This document shows positions 1 to 7,223 of a stretch of 11,684 bases of DNA, one piece after another. Location: assembly GCA_028282625.1 (NCBI GenBank), contig JANQHP010000186.1, positions 1-11,684 on the forward strand, in the 5' to 3' direction. Position 1 is the stretch's first letter. The number at the start of each line of letters is the position of its first letter. Position numbers and translations under genes: made by a program. The stretch is from Rickettsiales bacterium. GTDB lineage: Bacteria; Pseudomonadota; Alphaproteobacteria; Rickettsiales; UBA8987. The notes beneath the pieces were generated by a model. The model was not told where the DNA came from and made no database searches. It saw nothing but the letters and a program-made list of their open reading frames with translations.

Positions 1-361
1 GCCTACGGTTGATCGGGTGTACTATCCTGGACTGAAGTCGCACCCGCAACACGCGTTGGCGCAGCAGCAAATGCATGCAAGCGATGTGTTGTCGGGTGGT
101 GGGTTGATTGCGTTTACTTTAAAGGAAGGCAAAGCCGGTGCGTTTCGCTTTATGAATGCGCTGAAGGTGGTTGATATATCGAATAATTTGGGCGATGCCA
201 AAAGTTTGATCACCCATCCTGCTAGCACGACCCATTCCAACATTGAGGAAGAAGAGCGCGCAAGCCTTGGTATTACCGAGGGTTTGCTACGGCTTTCGGT
301 CGGTTTGGAAGATGCGGACGATTTGCAGGCAGATATTGATTCTGCGCTGCAAGCAGTGTAG
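1..361 (+). CDS. metZ: O-succinylhomoserine sulfhydrylase-type PLP enzyme, C-terminal part (partial)
   Basis: This is the last ~119 residues of a Cys/Met-metabolism PLP enzyme; the frame is open to the left edge, so the gene starts outside the window. Visible family features are the YYPGL..HP segment, the GGGLIAFTL strand, the SLITHPASTTHSNI block (the conserved threonine/histidine stretch of the C-terminal domain) and the ending GLLRLSVGLEDADDL. Enzymes of this family add sulfide or cysteine to an activated homoserine in methionine synthesis in the cytoplasm. The PLP-binding lysine lies upstream and is not seen. MetZ is the commonest alphaproteobacterial form with this C-terminus, but cystathionine gamma-synthase or MetY cannot be excluded from the tail alone. 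It ends in TAG at 359-361, and no terminator hairpin follows. Confidence 0.85.
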   Translation, partial: PTVDRVYYPGLKSHPQHALAQQQMHASDVLSGGGLIAFTLKEGKAGAFRFMNALKVVDISNNLGDAKSLITHPASTTHSNIEEEERASLGITEGLLRLSVGLEDADDLQADIDSALQAV

Positions 362-416
362 CATGATGCGTGGTTACGGTCGGGTGGTTTAACATGAATA
401 TTGTAAGGATATAACG

Positions 417-914
417 ATGCATTCCCTTTACCTTCCACGCCTGGTTGCTGTTTTTTCTGTGCTAATTGTAACGCTTTCGGCCTGTTCCCAAAATGGTGGA
501 GCAGATGGAGGCATTAAGAAAGAGCATGTCGGCGCGGTGGTCGGTGCGATTGGCGGTGCCTTTGCGGGCCAGAATCTTGGAAAAGGCAAGGGACGCACGC
601 TTGGTATTGCGGCCGGCACGATTTTAGGCGCCTATATTGGTAGCGAAATTGGGGCGTCGCTTGATAATGCGGATATGGCCTACCATAACCGTACGGCCCA
701 ATATGCGCTGGAAGAAACGAAGAGTGGGACGACCTCTACCTGGCGGAACCCCGATACCGATCATAGCGGAAGCATTACACCGACGAAAGCCTACCAGGTG
801 GCCGATGGCAGCTATTGCCGTGAGTTTACCCAAACCATTTTGGTCGGTGGAAGAGAGCAGGAAGCTTACGGCACGGCCTGCCGTCAGGCAGACGGCACCT
901 GGAAGCTGCAATAA
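417..914 (+). CDS. 17 kDa surface antigen-like glycine-zipper lipoprotein
   Basis: A 165-residue predicted lipoprotein. A hydrophobic signal (residues 8-20) ends in the lipobox LSAC, with Cys23 as the lipidated residue. Residues 39-51 and 63-79 form two glycine-zipper segments (GAVVGAIGGAFAG and GIAAGTILGAYIGSEIG), the paired membrane-inserting hairpin of the rickettsial 17 kDa antigen family. The C-terminal domain carries the family signature YCREF..ILVGGREQEAYGTACRQ.DG.W at 133-162, with two cysteines (134, 155). Family members sit in the outer membrane or its inner face; the molecular role is unsettled. An AAGGA ribosome site at 405-409 lies 7 bases before the ATG. It stands alone between metZ and fabI, on the same strand. 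Confidence 0.88.
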   Translation: MHSLYLPRLVAVFSVLIVTLSACSQNGGADGGIKKEHVGAVVGAIGGAFAGQNLGKGKGRTLGIAAGTILGAYIGSEIGASLDNADMAYHNRTAQYALEETKSGTTSTWRNPDTDHSGSITPTKAYQVADGSYCREFTQTILVGGREQEAYGTACRQADGTWKLQ

Positions 915-934
915 CAGGCTTATCTTTTTTAAAC

Positions 935-940
935 AGGAGG
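935..940 (+). promoter_or_regulatory. Strong ribosome binding site of fabI
   Basis: A perfect AGGAGG lies 10 bases before the ATG at 951. It supports that start over the in-frame ATG at 966, which would be about 25 bases away. The ATG at 943 is in another frame. Confidence 0.7.
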
Positions 941-950
941 TTATGTCATC

Positions 951-1784
951 ATGCATAATGAGCTGATGCAGGGAAAGCGCGGTTTGATTATGGGGGTGGC
1001 AAACGATAAGTCCCTGGCGTGGGGTATTGCGCAGGCATTGTATGGCGCCGGCGCGGAGCTGGCCTTTAGCTACCAAGGGGATGCTTTGCTCAAGCGTTTG
1101 AAGCCGCTTGCGGAGCAGGTGGGGTCTTCCTTTCTGATTCCTTGTGATGTCTCAAGCAGTGAGGATATTGCAGCACTTTTTGATGCGATCAAGCAAGAAT
1201 GGGGTGGGCTCGATTTTGTGGTGCATGCCATTGGTTTTTCAGATAAAAATGAACTTAAAGGGCGTTACGTGGATACGTCGCTGGATAATTTTTTGATGAG
1301 TATGCATATCTCTTGTTATTCCTTTACGGAAATAGCGCGGGAAGCCACGAAATTGATGCCGGAATCTGGCGGTAGCCTGCTCACGCTGACCTATTATGGC
1401 GCGGAAAAGGTGATGCCGCATTATAATGTGATGGGGGTAGCCAAGGCGGCACTGGAGGCCAGTGTACGCTATATGGCCGTGGATCTGGGACGGGAGAATA
1501 TTCGTGTGAATGCGATTTCTGCTGGACCGGTTAGAACGCTGGCGGCTTCAGGCATTGGTGATTTTCGGTATATTTTGAAGTGGAACGAGCATAATGCGCC
1601 ACTCAAACGCAATACAACCCTGGAGGATGTGGGCGGAAGTGCGCTCTATTTGCTGAGCGATTTGGCTTCAGGCACAACGGGTGAGGTGCTGCATGTGGAT
1701 AGCGGCTATCATGTGGTGGGGATGAAAGCAGCGGATGCACCGGATATCGCGCTGGTGACTTCGTCTGATTCCTCTGCGGCTTAA
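951..1784 (+). CDS. fabI: Enoyl-[acyl-carrier-protein] reductase (NADH), FabI type
   Basis: A 277-residue member of the short-chain dehydrogenase superfamily that reduces trans-2-enoyl-ACP in the last step of each type II fatty-acid elongation cycle, in the cytoplasm. The nucleotide-binding start GVANDKSLAWGIAQAL (residues 15-30) is the FabI variant of the Rossmann motif. HAIGF at 92-96 follows the fourth strand. The catalytic Tyr-x6-Lys is Tyr158/Lys165 (YNVMGVAK), with the extra FabI tyrosine at 148, matching E. coli Tyr146/Tyr156/Lys163. NAISAGPVRTLAASGI is the conserved substrate-loop region. It is about 15 residues longer than E. coli FabI, owing to a polar tail that ends in serine and alanine. 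aroC follows after 10 bases, a pairing seen in other alphaproteobacteria, so co-transcription is likely. Confidence 0.97.
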   Translation: MHNELMQGKRGLIMGVANDKSLAWGIAQALYGAGAELAFSYQGDALLKRLKPLAEQVGSSFLIPCDVSSSEDIAALFDAIKQEWGGLDFVVHAIGFSDKNELKGRYVDTSLDNFLMSMHISCYSFTEIAREATKLMPESGGSLLTLTYYGAEKVMPHYNVMGVAKAALEASVRYMAVDLGRENIRVNAISAGPVRTLAASGIGDFRYILKWNEHNAPLKRNTTLEDVGGSALYLLSDLASGTTGEVLHVDSGYHVVGMKAADAPDIALVTSSDSSAA

Positions 1785-1794
1785 AGCAGACGCT

Positions 1795-2895
1795 ATGTCC
1801 CATAACAGCTTCGGCCATCTTTTTCGTGTGACCACCTGGGGTGAAAGCCACGGGCCGGCGATTGGGTGCGTGGTGGATGGTACGCCGCCGCATATTCCTC
1901 TGCAGGCATCGGATATTCAGGTGTTTTTGGATCAAAGGCGCCCGGCGCAATCGCGCCATACCACGCAGCGTAAAGAATTGGACCGGGTAGAAATCCTTTC
2001 GGGTGTGATGGAAAATGAAGAGGGTGTGCAGGTAACCACCGGGACCCCGATCAGCCTGATCATTCATAATGAAGACCAGCGTTCGCGCGATTATGGGGAT
2101 ATCAAAGACCGCTACCGACCCGGGCACGCGGATTATACCTATGATAGGAAATATGGGATTCGGGATTACCGTGGTGGTGGGCGCTCCAGCGCACGTGAGA
2201 CGGCGATGCGTGTGGCCGCCGGTGCGGTGGCGCGCAAGATACTGCAGCAGCTTTATGGTCAGGAAATGCGTATTCGCGCGGCGATGGTGCAGATGGGCGA
2301 TTATTGCGTGGATGTGAACCAGTGGGATTGGGCGCACGTCAATGCAAATCCTTTTTTCTGCCCGGACGCGGAGGCGGCGGAGACCTGGGCGAAATATTTG
2401 GACGAGATACGCAAGGCGGGTTCTTCGATTGGTGCAGTGGTGCAAGTGGAAGCAGAAGGCATTCCAGCGGGTATCGGAGCACCGGTTTATGGGAAATTGG
2501 ATGCGGAAATTGCCGGTGCCATGATGGGCATCAATGCGGTGAAGGGCGTGGAGATTGGTGCCGGGATGGGCGCGGCGGCTTTAAGCGGCGAAAAGAACGC
2601 CGATCGCATGCGTATGGAAGGTGGCAAGGTCCAGTTTCTTTCCAATCAGGCGGGTGGAGTGCTCGGTGGCATTTCGACCGGGCAGCCGCTTGTGGTGCGT
2701 ATGGCGCTTAAACCCACAAGCTCGATCTTAACGCCGGTGGAAACCGTAACGCGGGATGGACAAGAGGTGATGGTGCAAACCAAGGGACGACATGACCCAT
2801 GCGTGGGCATTCGCGCGGTGCCGGTGGCAGAAGCCATGCTGGCTTGCGTGCTGGCGGATCAGGCGCTGCGTCACCGCGCACAGTGTGGGGCTTAG
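1795..2895 (+). CDS. aroC: Chorismate synthase
   Basis: A 366-residue enzyme converting 5-enolpyruvylshikimate 3-phosphate to chorismate with reduced FMN, the last step of the common aromatic pathway. All three family signatures are present: GESHG at 16-20 (His19 catalytic), GRSSARETAMRVAAGAVARK at 129-148, and RHDPCVGIRAVPVAEAML near the C-terminus. The second catalytic histidine is His111 in RPGHADYTY. The flavin/substrate region RRPAQSR has alanine where glycine is more usual. Length is normal. The ATG follows the fabI stop by 10 bases with only a weak purine stretch before it, suggesting translation linked to fabI. It converges with rsmD across 22 bases, without a clear hairpin terminator. 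Confidence 0.97.
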   Translation: MSHNSFGHLFRVTTWGESHGPAIGCVVDGTPPHIPLQASDIQVFLDQRRPAQSRHTTQRKELDRVEILSGVMENEEGVQVTTGTPISLIIHNEDQRSRDYGDIKDRYRPGHADYTYDRKYGIRDYRGGGRSSARETAMRVAAGAVARKILQQLYGQEMRIRAAMVQMGDYCVDVNQWDWAHVNANPFFCPDAEAAETWAKYLDEIRKAGSSIGAVVQVEAEGIPAGIGAPVYGKLDAEIAGAMMGINAVKGVEIGAGMGAAALSGEKNADRMRMEGGKVQFLSNQAGGVLGGISTGQPLVVRMALKPTSSILTPVETVTRDGQEVMVQTKGRHDPCVGIRAVPVAEAMLACVLADQALRHRAQCGA

Positions 2896-2917
2896 AGTTC
2901 TACTGCAATAACGCGTG

Positions 2918-3529
2918 CTAGCGTGCGCTTGCTTCGGTTTCTTCCGGTTGATATTGCAGCACCAAAATGCGTGTTTTGTCGTACAGCCTATCGGAAAGCA
3001 GCTGCATGTCGTTAAGCTGTATGGGTGCATCTTTTTTGCTTTGCTCGACCACCACCAGCGCACCTTGTTCCAACCAATGGTTTTTTAGCAGATTTTGCAG
3101 TGCCTTGCCGGCTAGATTTTGATTATAGGGTGGGTCAATAAACACTAGATCATATGTTTGCGCGCTTCGCGGTAATTTGGTGGAGTCGTTGCGAATGAAT
3201 TTAGCAAGCGATTCTGCACCTAGATTTTCTACGTTATGCCTGGCCATCGCCAGTGTTTGGCGGTCTTGGTCTACCAATGTGATCTGGGCTGCGCCGCGTG
3301 AGAGCGCTTCTAGCGCCAACGCGCCGGTGCCACAAAAGAGATCCAGCACGCGACGCTCTTCGACGCGGCTTGGATTGGCATCGGCGATGTAGTCTTCTTC
3401 GTACAGGAATTTTCCGTGCCGAAGCAGGTTAAAAATGGCTTCGCGCACCATGGAAGAGGTGGGGCGTAACGTGCGTTCTGGGCGTGCTTCAATGGATTTT
3501 CCACGCCACTTTCCTCCGGTAATACGCAT
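2918..3529 (-). CDS. rsmD: 16S rRNA (guanine966-N2)-methyltransferase RsmD
   Basis: A 203-residue SAM-dependent methyltransferase that modifies G966 of 16S rRNA during 30S assembly. The N-terminus has the RsmD hallmark RITGGKWRGKSI and RPTSSMVREAIFN (residues 2-34). Motif I is VLDLFCGTGALALEALSRGA at 61-80, the SAM acidic residue is in LVDQD near 85-89, and the catalytic DPPY is at 132-135. An apparent short insertion (about 43-58) precedes motif I. The start is supported by GGAGGG at 3535-3540, 5 bases upstream. It is the last gene of the minus-strand ccm unit, 25 bases after the ccmG stop, so probably shares its transcript while keeping its own ribosome site. Confidence 0.95.
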   Translation of the reverse strand: MRITGGKWRGKSIEARPERTLRPTSSMVREAIFNLLRHGKFLYEEDYIADANPSRVEERRVLDLFCGTGALALEALSRGAAQITLVDQDRQTLAMARHNVENLGAESLAKFIRNDSTKLPRSAQTYDLVFIDPPYNQNLAGKALQNLLKNHWLEQGALVVVEQSKKDAPIQLNDMQLLSDRLYDKTRILVLQYQPEETEASAR

Positions 3530-3554
3530 CCATGCCCTCCATCGTCAGCGTATG

Positions 3555-4103
3555 CTATGCTCCGTTGCGTGAGGATGTGATAAGAGAAAGAATTTCCTCT
3601 ACATCGTCCTTCATCAGAGCTTTCCTCCATCGTTTTATGACGGTTCCTTCGGGAGAAATCAACAATGTTTCGGGTACACCGGTGATGCCTAAGGAAACAC
3701 CGACGGTGCCATCTAAGTCCATGCCTATTTTGTGGTAAGGGTTTCCATGTGTGGTAAGCCATGTTTTTGCATCTTCCACGGTGTTTTTCCATGCAATGCC
3801 ATAAAGCGTTAGATGGGATTGTGTGGCCAGTGTTTGCATCCAGGGATGTTCATGGAGGCATGGGACGCACCAGGACGCAAACAGATTGAGTACGACATAG
3901 TGTTTTTCCTGCTCGATATGCTGAGAGGTGAGGGGGGTTGATGCATAGAGTGCGGGCAGGGAGAAGGGTGGTAGCGCTTTTAGGGTTTCAGGCGGATGCT
4001 TGGGGCTTGTGTGCCAGAGGGTGAAGGCGAGCACGATGAGGAGCAGTGCAAAAAGCGCGCATGGCAGCAGGCGTATGGCGGAGGTTTTAGAATGTCTAGG
4101 CAT
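3555..4103 (-). CDS. ccmG: Thiol:disulfide interchange protein CcmG/DsbE
   Basis: A 182-residue periplasmic thioredoxin-like protein, anchored by one N-terminal membrane helix (about 11-30). It helps reduce apocytochrome c cysteines before haem attachment. The active site is WCVPC at 78-82 in LFASWCVPCLHEHP. The cis-proline loop ITGVPETLLISPEGTV (140-155) is the CcmG-specific form, distinguishing it from general thioredoxins. The ATG at 4103 was chosen because it overlaps the ccmF stop by 8 bases and gives a clean signal anchor. A longer reading from 4247 would add 48 residues lying wholly over the ccmF tail. No Shine-Dalgarno is seen, so translation is probably coupled to ccmF. Confidence 0.95.
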   Translation of the reverse strand: MPRHSKTSAIRLLPCALFALLLIVLAFTLWHTSPKHPPETLKALPPFSLPALYASTPLTSQHIEQEKHYVVLNLFASWCVPCLHEHPWMQTLATQSHLTLYGIAWKNTVEDAKTWLTTHGNPYHKIGMDLDGTVGVSLGITGVPETLLISPEGTVIKRWRKALMKDDVEEILSLITSSRNGA

Positions 4104-6003
4104 GTTTTGCTTTGCGCGCAGAAAGCATGCCGAGCAGGCCACCGCACGCCATAATGCATGAGGCAAGCCATATCCAGAAGACCGCCGGGCGTTGCAAAAG
4201 GCGTACGGCGATTTGCTCTTTATCTGGGTGAGGTTCGCCGATAACAACGTAGATATCTTCCTTCCAGGTGCTAAAGAGAGACGATTCGGTGGTGGTAGTG
4301 CCCGATGGCAGGTAGATTCTGCGTTCTGGGGTCAATGTGTGCAGTAATGTACCATTTTTTTGGAGGAGAAGGACCCCTTGTTGCGCGAGGTAATTTTTTT
4401 GAGGAAGAATGTTGATGTCTTGTAATTCCAATGTGTAAGCACCGATCTTTTGTTGGTCGCCTGGCTGCATCCAGAACTCTTTTTCTTCCTGGCCAAAAAA
4501 GAACAGGGTCAGCGCTATTGTCAGGATGCCCATACCGCTATGGGATAGCGCCATGGCATAGTAACTGCGTGGCAGGGTGAGCGGATTTTGCCAGCGAAGG
4601 AGTTTGTTTATGGCAAGGTGAAAGCTTGTGAAGGTAAGCAGGATGCCAACACTAAGCGCAATAGCAGGTGCCCAGTGCACACCCAGAAGCAGGCATGCTA
4701 AGGTGAGGGTGGGCAACGCAATGAAAGCGTATAGAAAGCGGCGAGGTGTGGGTTGTTTTGTTTTGCTTCCCCATGGCAGCAGCGGGAAAAGGGCGGCAAA
4801 GAGCAAGGCCACAAGCGCGATGGGCACAAAGACGCGGTTAAAATAAGGTGCACCGACAGCAATTTGCTGCTTCGCAAAGATCTCCATGCCTAGGGGGAAT
4901 AAGAGACCAAGGGTCAGGATAAAGACGAGGGTCATATTGGCCAGGTTATGCAGCAGCATCCCGCCTTCACGGCTGAGTAAACGGATCTTGGTTGGTGTGT
5001 TAAGCAGAGGGATGTGCTGGAAGAAGCGCCACAGCCCGCTCCCAATGACAATGCCCATCAGCAAAAGCAAGAACATGCCGCGGTGCGGGTCGGCTGCGAA
5101 GCTGTGTACGGAACTTAAAATGCCTGAGCGTACCAGGAAGAAGCCAAGTAGCGCCAGGGCAAAGCTAAGTAAGGCGAGGAATAAGGTCCATCGATGCAGC
5201 ATGTGACGTTTTTGCACGGCATGCAGGCTGTGGAGGAGCGCTAACAAGCCAAGCCACGGAAGCAGCGATACATTTTCTACCGGGTCCCAAAACCACACAC
5301 CACCCCAGCCAAGCTCGCGGTAGGCCCACCAGCTGCCAAGGGCAATACCAAGGGTGAGGATGCTCCACGCGGCGAGTGTATATTGACGGAGTGTGTTGGA
5401 CCATTCTTTTTGCTGGGTTGCAGTGGGCGCATGGGCGATGGCAAAGGCAAACAGCAGTGCGGTACCCGCATATCCTACATAAAGCAGCGGTGGGTGGAAA
5501 GCGAGCCCGATATCCTGCAGCAGTGGGTTCAGCCCCTTGCCTTGTGTGGGTATTGGCGCGCCATCGGCCAGCGGCAAAAGCGCAAAGGGATTGGACGCGG
5601 CAATGACATAGGTCAGCATGGCGGCGACAATCAGGGCATGGACTTGCATCACTTTTTCTTGCTGTACGATACGGCTGCAGCACGCAAAGACGGACCCCCA
5701 AAGGGCCAGTAATACGCAGAACAATAAGAAGGATCCTTCATGGTTGCCCCAGCTGCCTGTGATTTTATAGAGCAAAGGTTTGGCCTGATGCGAATGTTGC
5801 CATACCAGCTGTACCGAAAAATCGGATAGGATAAAAAGACCCACCAAGCAGATGAAGGAAAGGAGGACCATGCCTGTGGCAGCATGTGGTAACCACGGGG
5901 CAATGCGGTGCTGTTTAAACCATAGAGGGCTAGCATATAAGATATAGCAACACCACGCGCCGACCAAGCAGGCAAGACCGATATCTGGTAAGTAGGAAGC
6001 CAT
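4096..6003 (-). CDS. ccmF: Cytochrome c haem lyase CcmF
   Basis: A 635-residue multi-pass inner-membrane protein of System I cytochrome c maturation; it receives haem from CcmE and forms the thioether bonds to apocytochrome. The haem-handling WWD domain is GSWWAYRELGWGGVWFWDP (223-241), followed by ENVSLLPWL. Flanking histidines match the known haem ligands: His170 (GLAFHPPLLYVGY), His258 or His261, His300 (SSVHSFA) and His488 (ALSHSGMG). GSWGNHEGSF at 83-92 is another conserved block. A periplasmic domain of about 510-605 precedes the last helix. Length is typical. Its ATG overlaps the ccmE stop by one base (TAATG) without a ribosome site, indicating coupled translation, and its end overlaps ccmG by 8 bases. 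Confidence 0.97.
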   Translation of the reverse strand: MASYLPDIGLACLVGAWCCYILYASPLWFKQHRIAPWLPHAATGMVLLSFICLVGLFILSDFSVQLVWQHSHQAKPLLYKITGSWGNHEGSFLLFCVLLALWGSVFACCSRIVQQEKVMQVHALIVAAMLTYVIAASNPFALLPLADGAPIPTQGKGLNPLLQDIGLAFHPPLLYVGYAGTALLFAFAIAHAPTATQQKEWSNTLRQYTLAAWSILTLGIALGSWWAYRELGWGGVWFWDPVENVSLLPWLGLLALLHSLHAVQKRHMLHRWTLFLALLSFALALLGFFLVRSGILSSVHSFAADPHRGMFLLLLMGIVIGSGLWRFFQHIPLLNTPTKIRLLSREGGMLLHNLANMTLVFILTLGLLFPLGMEIFAKQQIAVGAPYFNRVFVPIALVALLFAALFPLLPWGSKTKQPTPRRFLYAFIALPTLTLACLLLGVHWAPAIALSVGILLTFTSFHLAINKLLRWQNPLTLPRSYYAMALSHSGMGILTIALTLFFFGQEEKEFWMQPGDQQKIGAYTLELQDINILPQKNYLAQQGVLLLQKNGTLLHTLTPERRIYLPSGTTTTESSLFSTWKEDIYVVIGEPHPDKEQIAVRLLQRPAVFWIWLASCIMACGGLLGMLSARKAKHA

Positions 6004-6476
6004 TATTTAGAGCTGGGCTGAGTATAGCCTGGTTCAATGCTGCGAGTGAGCGCAGGAGGTTTATAGTTTTCATCATGCTTGGTGAGCAAGGTGTGCGCTA
6101 AAAAATAGGATTCTTTATTTTCAGTATTATCAGCGGCATGGTGGTGCCATGTGCCTTCGGCGACCACCCCTTGCCCCTCTCGAAAGAGTGGCGGCAATAG
6201 ACCGGTATATGCCACCAACACGGCATTCTTTTCTGCATCTATTAGTTTAAATTTTGTTTCTAGCGTATTGTTATTCAATATAATACTTTCTTCTTTTACT
6301 AGGCCACCTACGCGGATATTTTGATGGGTTTGTGGTTTACCCGGTGTGAGGAGCTCTGTGGGTGTGTAAAAAAAAACCAAATGTTGCTGAAAGGAAGAAA
6401 GAATGAGCCCCACCCCGGCAGACATGGAAAGAATGCAGGTGGCAATCAAAAGCATGCGGCGGTTTTTTGGCTTCAT
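6003..6476 (-). CDS. ccmE: Cytochrome c-type biogenesis haem chaperone CcmE
   Basis: A 157-residue periplasmic haem chaperone anchored by one N-terminal helix (about 8-27). It binds haem covalently and passes it to CcmF. The HxxxY haem-attachment motif is His134-Asp-Glu-Asn-Tyr138 within LLTKHDENYKPP, matching the consensus LAKHDENYxPP. The OB-fold core is visible as IRVGGLV (54-60), VLVAYTGLLPPLFREGQGVVAEG (start 86) and AHTLLTKH. The N-terminus has a typical basic stretch, KPKNRR. It starts 2 bases after the ccmD stop and runs into ccmF by TAATG. A histidine run (111-113) and a polar tail after the motif are variable regions in the family. Confidence 0.96.
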   Translation of the reverse strand: MKPKNRRMLLIATCILSMSAGVGLILSSFQQHLVFFYTPTELLTPGKPQTHQNIRVGGLVKEESIILNNNTLETKFKLIDAEKNAVLVAYTGLLPPLFREGQGVVAEGTWHHHAADNTENKESYFLAHTLLTKHDENYKPPALTRSIEPGYTQPSSK

Positions 6477-6478
6477 GG

Positions 6479-6589
6479 TCAGCGTGCTTTAGAGATGCGG
6501 TAGCAGTGCAGGGCATAGAGCACCATGCTGCCAAAAGTCGTGGCATAAGCCAAAAGGATGTAATAAAAATACGGGTTGTCGGTGGGCAT
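6479..6589 (-). CDS. ccmD: Haem exporter protein CcmD (small membrane protein)
   Basis: A 36-residue single-pass membrane protein. The pattern PYFYYILLAYATTFGSMVLYALHCYR, described by its key parts (aromatic start, AYA-x-T/F helix, Tyr/Arg-rich end), is typical of CcmD, which helps release haem-loaded CcmE from the CcmABC complex. Identification rests on size, helix pattern and position directly before ccmE, since the family is short and diverged. The ATG at 6589 is preferred to the longer open frame from 6757, which would run back through the intergenic region and into the divergent gene. No good ribosome site precedes it. ccmA, ccmB and ccmC are not in the window. Confidence 0.82.
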   Translation of the reverse strand: MPTDNPYFYYILLAYATTFGSMVLYALHCYRISKAR

Positions 6590-6671
6590 GATAAGGCAAG
6601 ATGTGGTAGGATGAAGCGCGTGTAAAATAACGTATAGAGGAGGAGTTTGTCCAGATGAATAGGAGTGGGCG
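6590..6671. promoter_or_regulatory. Divergent intergenic region between ccmD and the HEAT-repeat gene
   Basis: This 82-base gap must carry signals for both divergent units. On the minus strand TGGACA (6648-6653) and TTATTT (6625-6630) are 17 bases apart and would start a transcript about 30 bases before ccmD; the -10 match is poor. On the plus strand TGTAAAAT (6621-6628) resembles an extended -10, without a convincing -35. A strong purine run at 6636-6645 (AGAGGAGGAG) and AGGAG at 6661-6665 are plus-strand ribosome sites. Promoter positions are tentative. Confidence 0.4.
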
Positions 6672-6687
6672 ATGCCATCATTTTTAA
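6655..6687 (+). CDS. Possible 10-codon leader ORF overlapping the HEAT-repeat gene start
   Basis: ATG at 6655 opens a 10-codon frame (MNRSGRCHHF) ending in TAA at 6685-6687. The purine run GGAGGAG (6639-6645) sits 9 bases before it and is stronger than the AGGAG serving the main gene at 6672. The frame overlaps the first five codons of that gene in another frame. Such an arrangement could couple or attenuate translation of the downstream gene, but a chance ORF of this size is common. Nothing proves it is translated. Confidence 0.3.
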   Translation: MNRSGRCHHF

Positions 6688-7223
6688 CGTTTATGATTTG
6701 CTTAGCGATGCTGGGTGCGGTGTTTTCTGGTGCCAGCAGCCCCCCGGCTTTTGCCAAAGATAAAGAGCTAACCGAGGAGCAAAAAGAGCGACGTATGACG
6801 ATGGCGCTAAATAATCTTGGTACCCGAAATTATATTATTTTAGAGCAGAGCATTTATTATCTGGAACGCCAGGGAGAGGAGGCAATTCCTCATCTGATCA
6901 AGATTTTACGTGAGAAAGATGAGGATGATTATGCCCAAATGAATGCGATTTATACATTGGGGCGTATGGGGAAAGTCTCGCGCCGCGCGGTGCCGCTTAT
7001 TACGACCTATTTACGGCATGAGGAAGTGGATGCACAAGGGGTGGCGGTGATTGCGTTAGGGAAGATTGGCAAAGATGCGGCGCAATCGGTGTCACAAATT
7101 AGTCGGCTGCTTCTCTCTTCGGACCAGTGGTTAAAAAAAAGCGCGGTGCAGGCTTTAGAAAGGATAGGTACCACAGAGGCAAAAGACATGTTGGCGCGTT
7201 TTGAAGAGATGCAAGATGAGTAG
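6672..7223 (+). CDS. Secreted HEAT-repeat protein, function unknown
   Basis: 183 residues. The N-terminus is a Sec-type signal peptide (hydrophobic 3-20) with a probable cut after AFA at 28, so the mature protein should be periplasmic. A charged stretch (29-45) follows, then about four HEAT-like helical repeats: roughly 55-80 (AIPHLIKIL), 90-115 (AIYTLGRMGKVSRRAVPLI), 124-148 (VAVIALGKIGKDAAQSV) and 157-178 (AVQALERIGTTEAKDML). Such solenoids bind peptides or proteins; no catalytic residues are apparent. AGGAG (6661-6665) is 6 bases before the ATG. Its end overlaps ccmH by 8 bases, and ccmDEFG lies just upstream in the opposite direction, so a link to cytochrome c maturation is inferred. The specific role is unknown. 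Confidence 0.85.
   Translation: MPSFLTFMICLAMLGAVFSGASSPPAFAKDKELTEEQKERRMTMALNNLGTRNYIILEQSIYYLERQGEEAIPHLIKILREKDEDDYAQMNAIYTLGRMGKVSRRAVPLITTYLRHEEVDAQGVAVIALGKIGKDAAQSVSQISRLLLSSDQWLKKSAVQALERIGTTEAKDMLARFEEMQDE

Noticed and set aside
374..402. Possible promoter before the 17 kDa-like lipoprotein gene (TTACGG with AATATT, 17-base spacer)
   Set aside because: The -35 match is too poor to call; only the ribosome site at 405-409 is convincing.
22..438. 138-residue minus-strand open frame opposite metZ
   Set aside because: It is a mirror of the MetZ coding frame, which is clearly supported by family motifs.
1603..2445. 280-residue open frame on the minus strand across the end of fabI and most of aroC
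   Set aside because: It lies opposite two unmistakable genes, is rich in Arg, His and Pro as mirror frames often are, and shows no family motif.
4104..4247. Longer N-terminus for ccmG
   Set aside because: It would add 48 residues overlapping the ccmF tail ahead of the natural signal anchor; ATG 4103 fits the operon overlap and family length.
5165..5701. 178-residue minus-strand open frame inside ccmF
   Set aside because: It is in another frame of the same strand as ccmF, which has all its motifs; the product is Cys/Arg/Pro-rich and unconvincing.
6590..6757. Longer N-terminus for ccmD
   Set aside because: It would cross the divergent intergenic region and part of the HEAT-repeat gene; CcmD proteins are short and the 36-residue form is a complete match.
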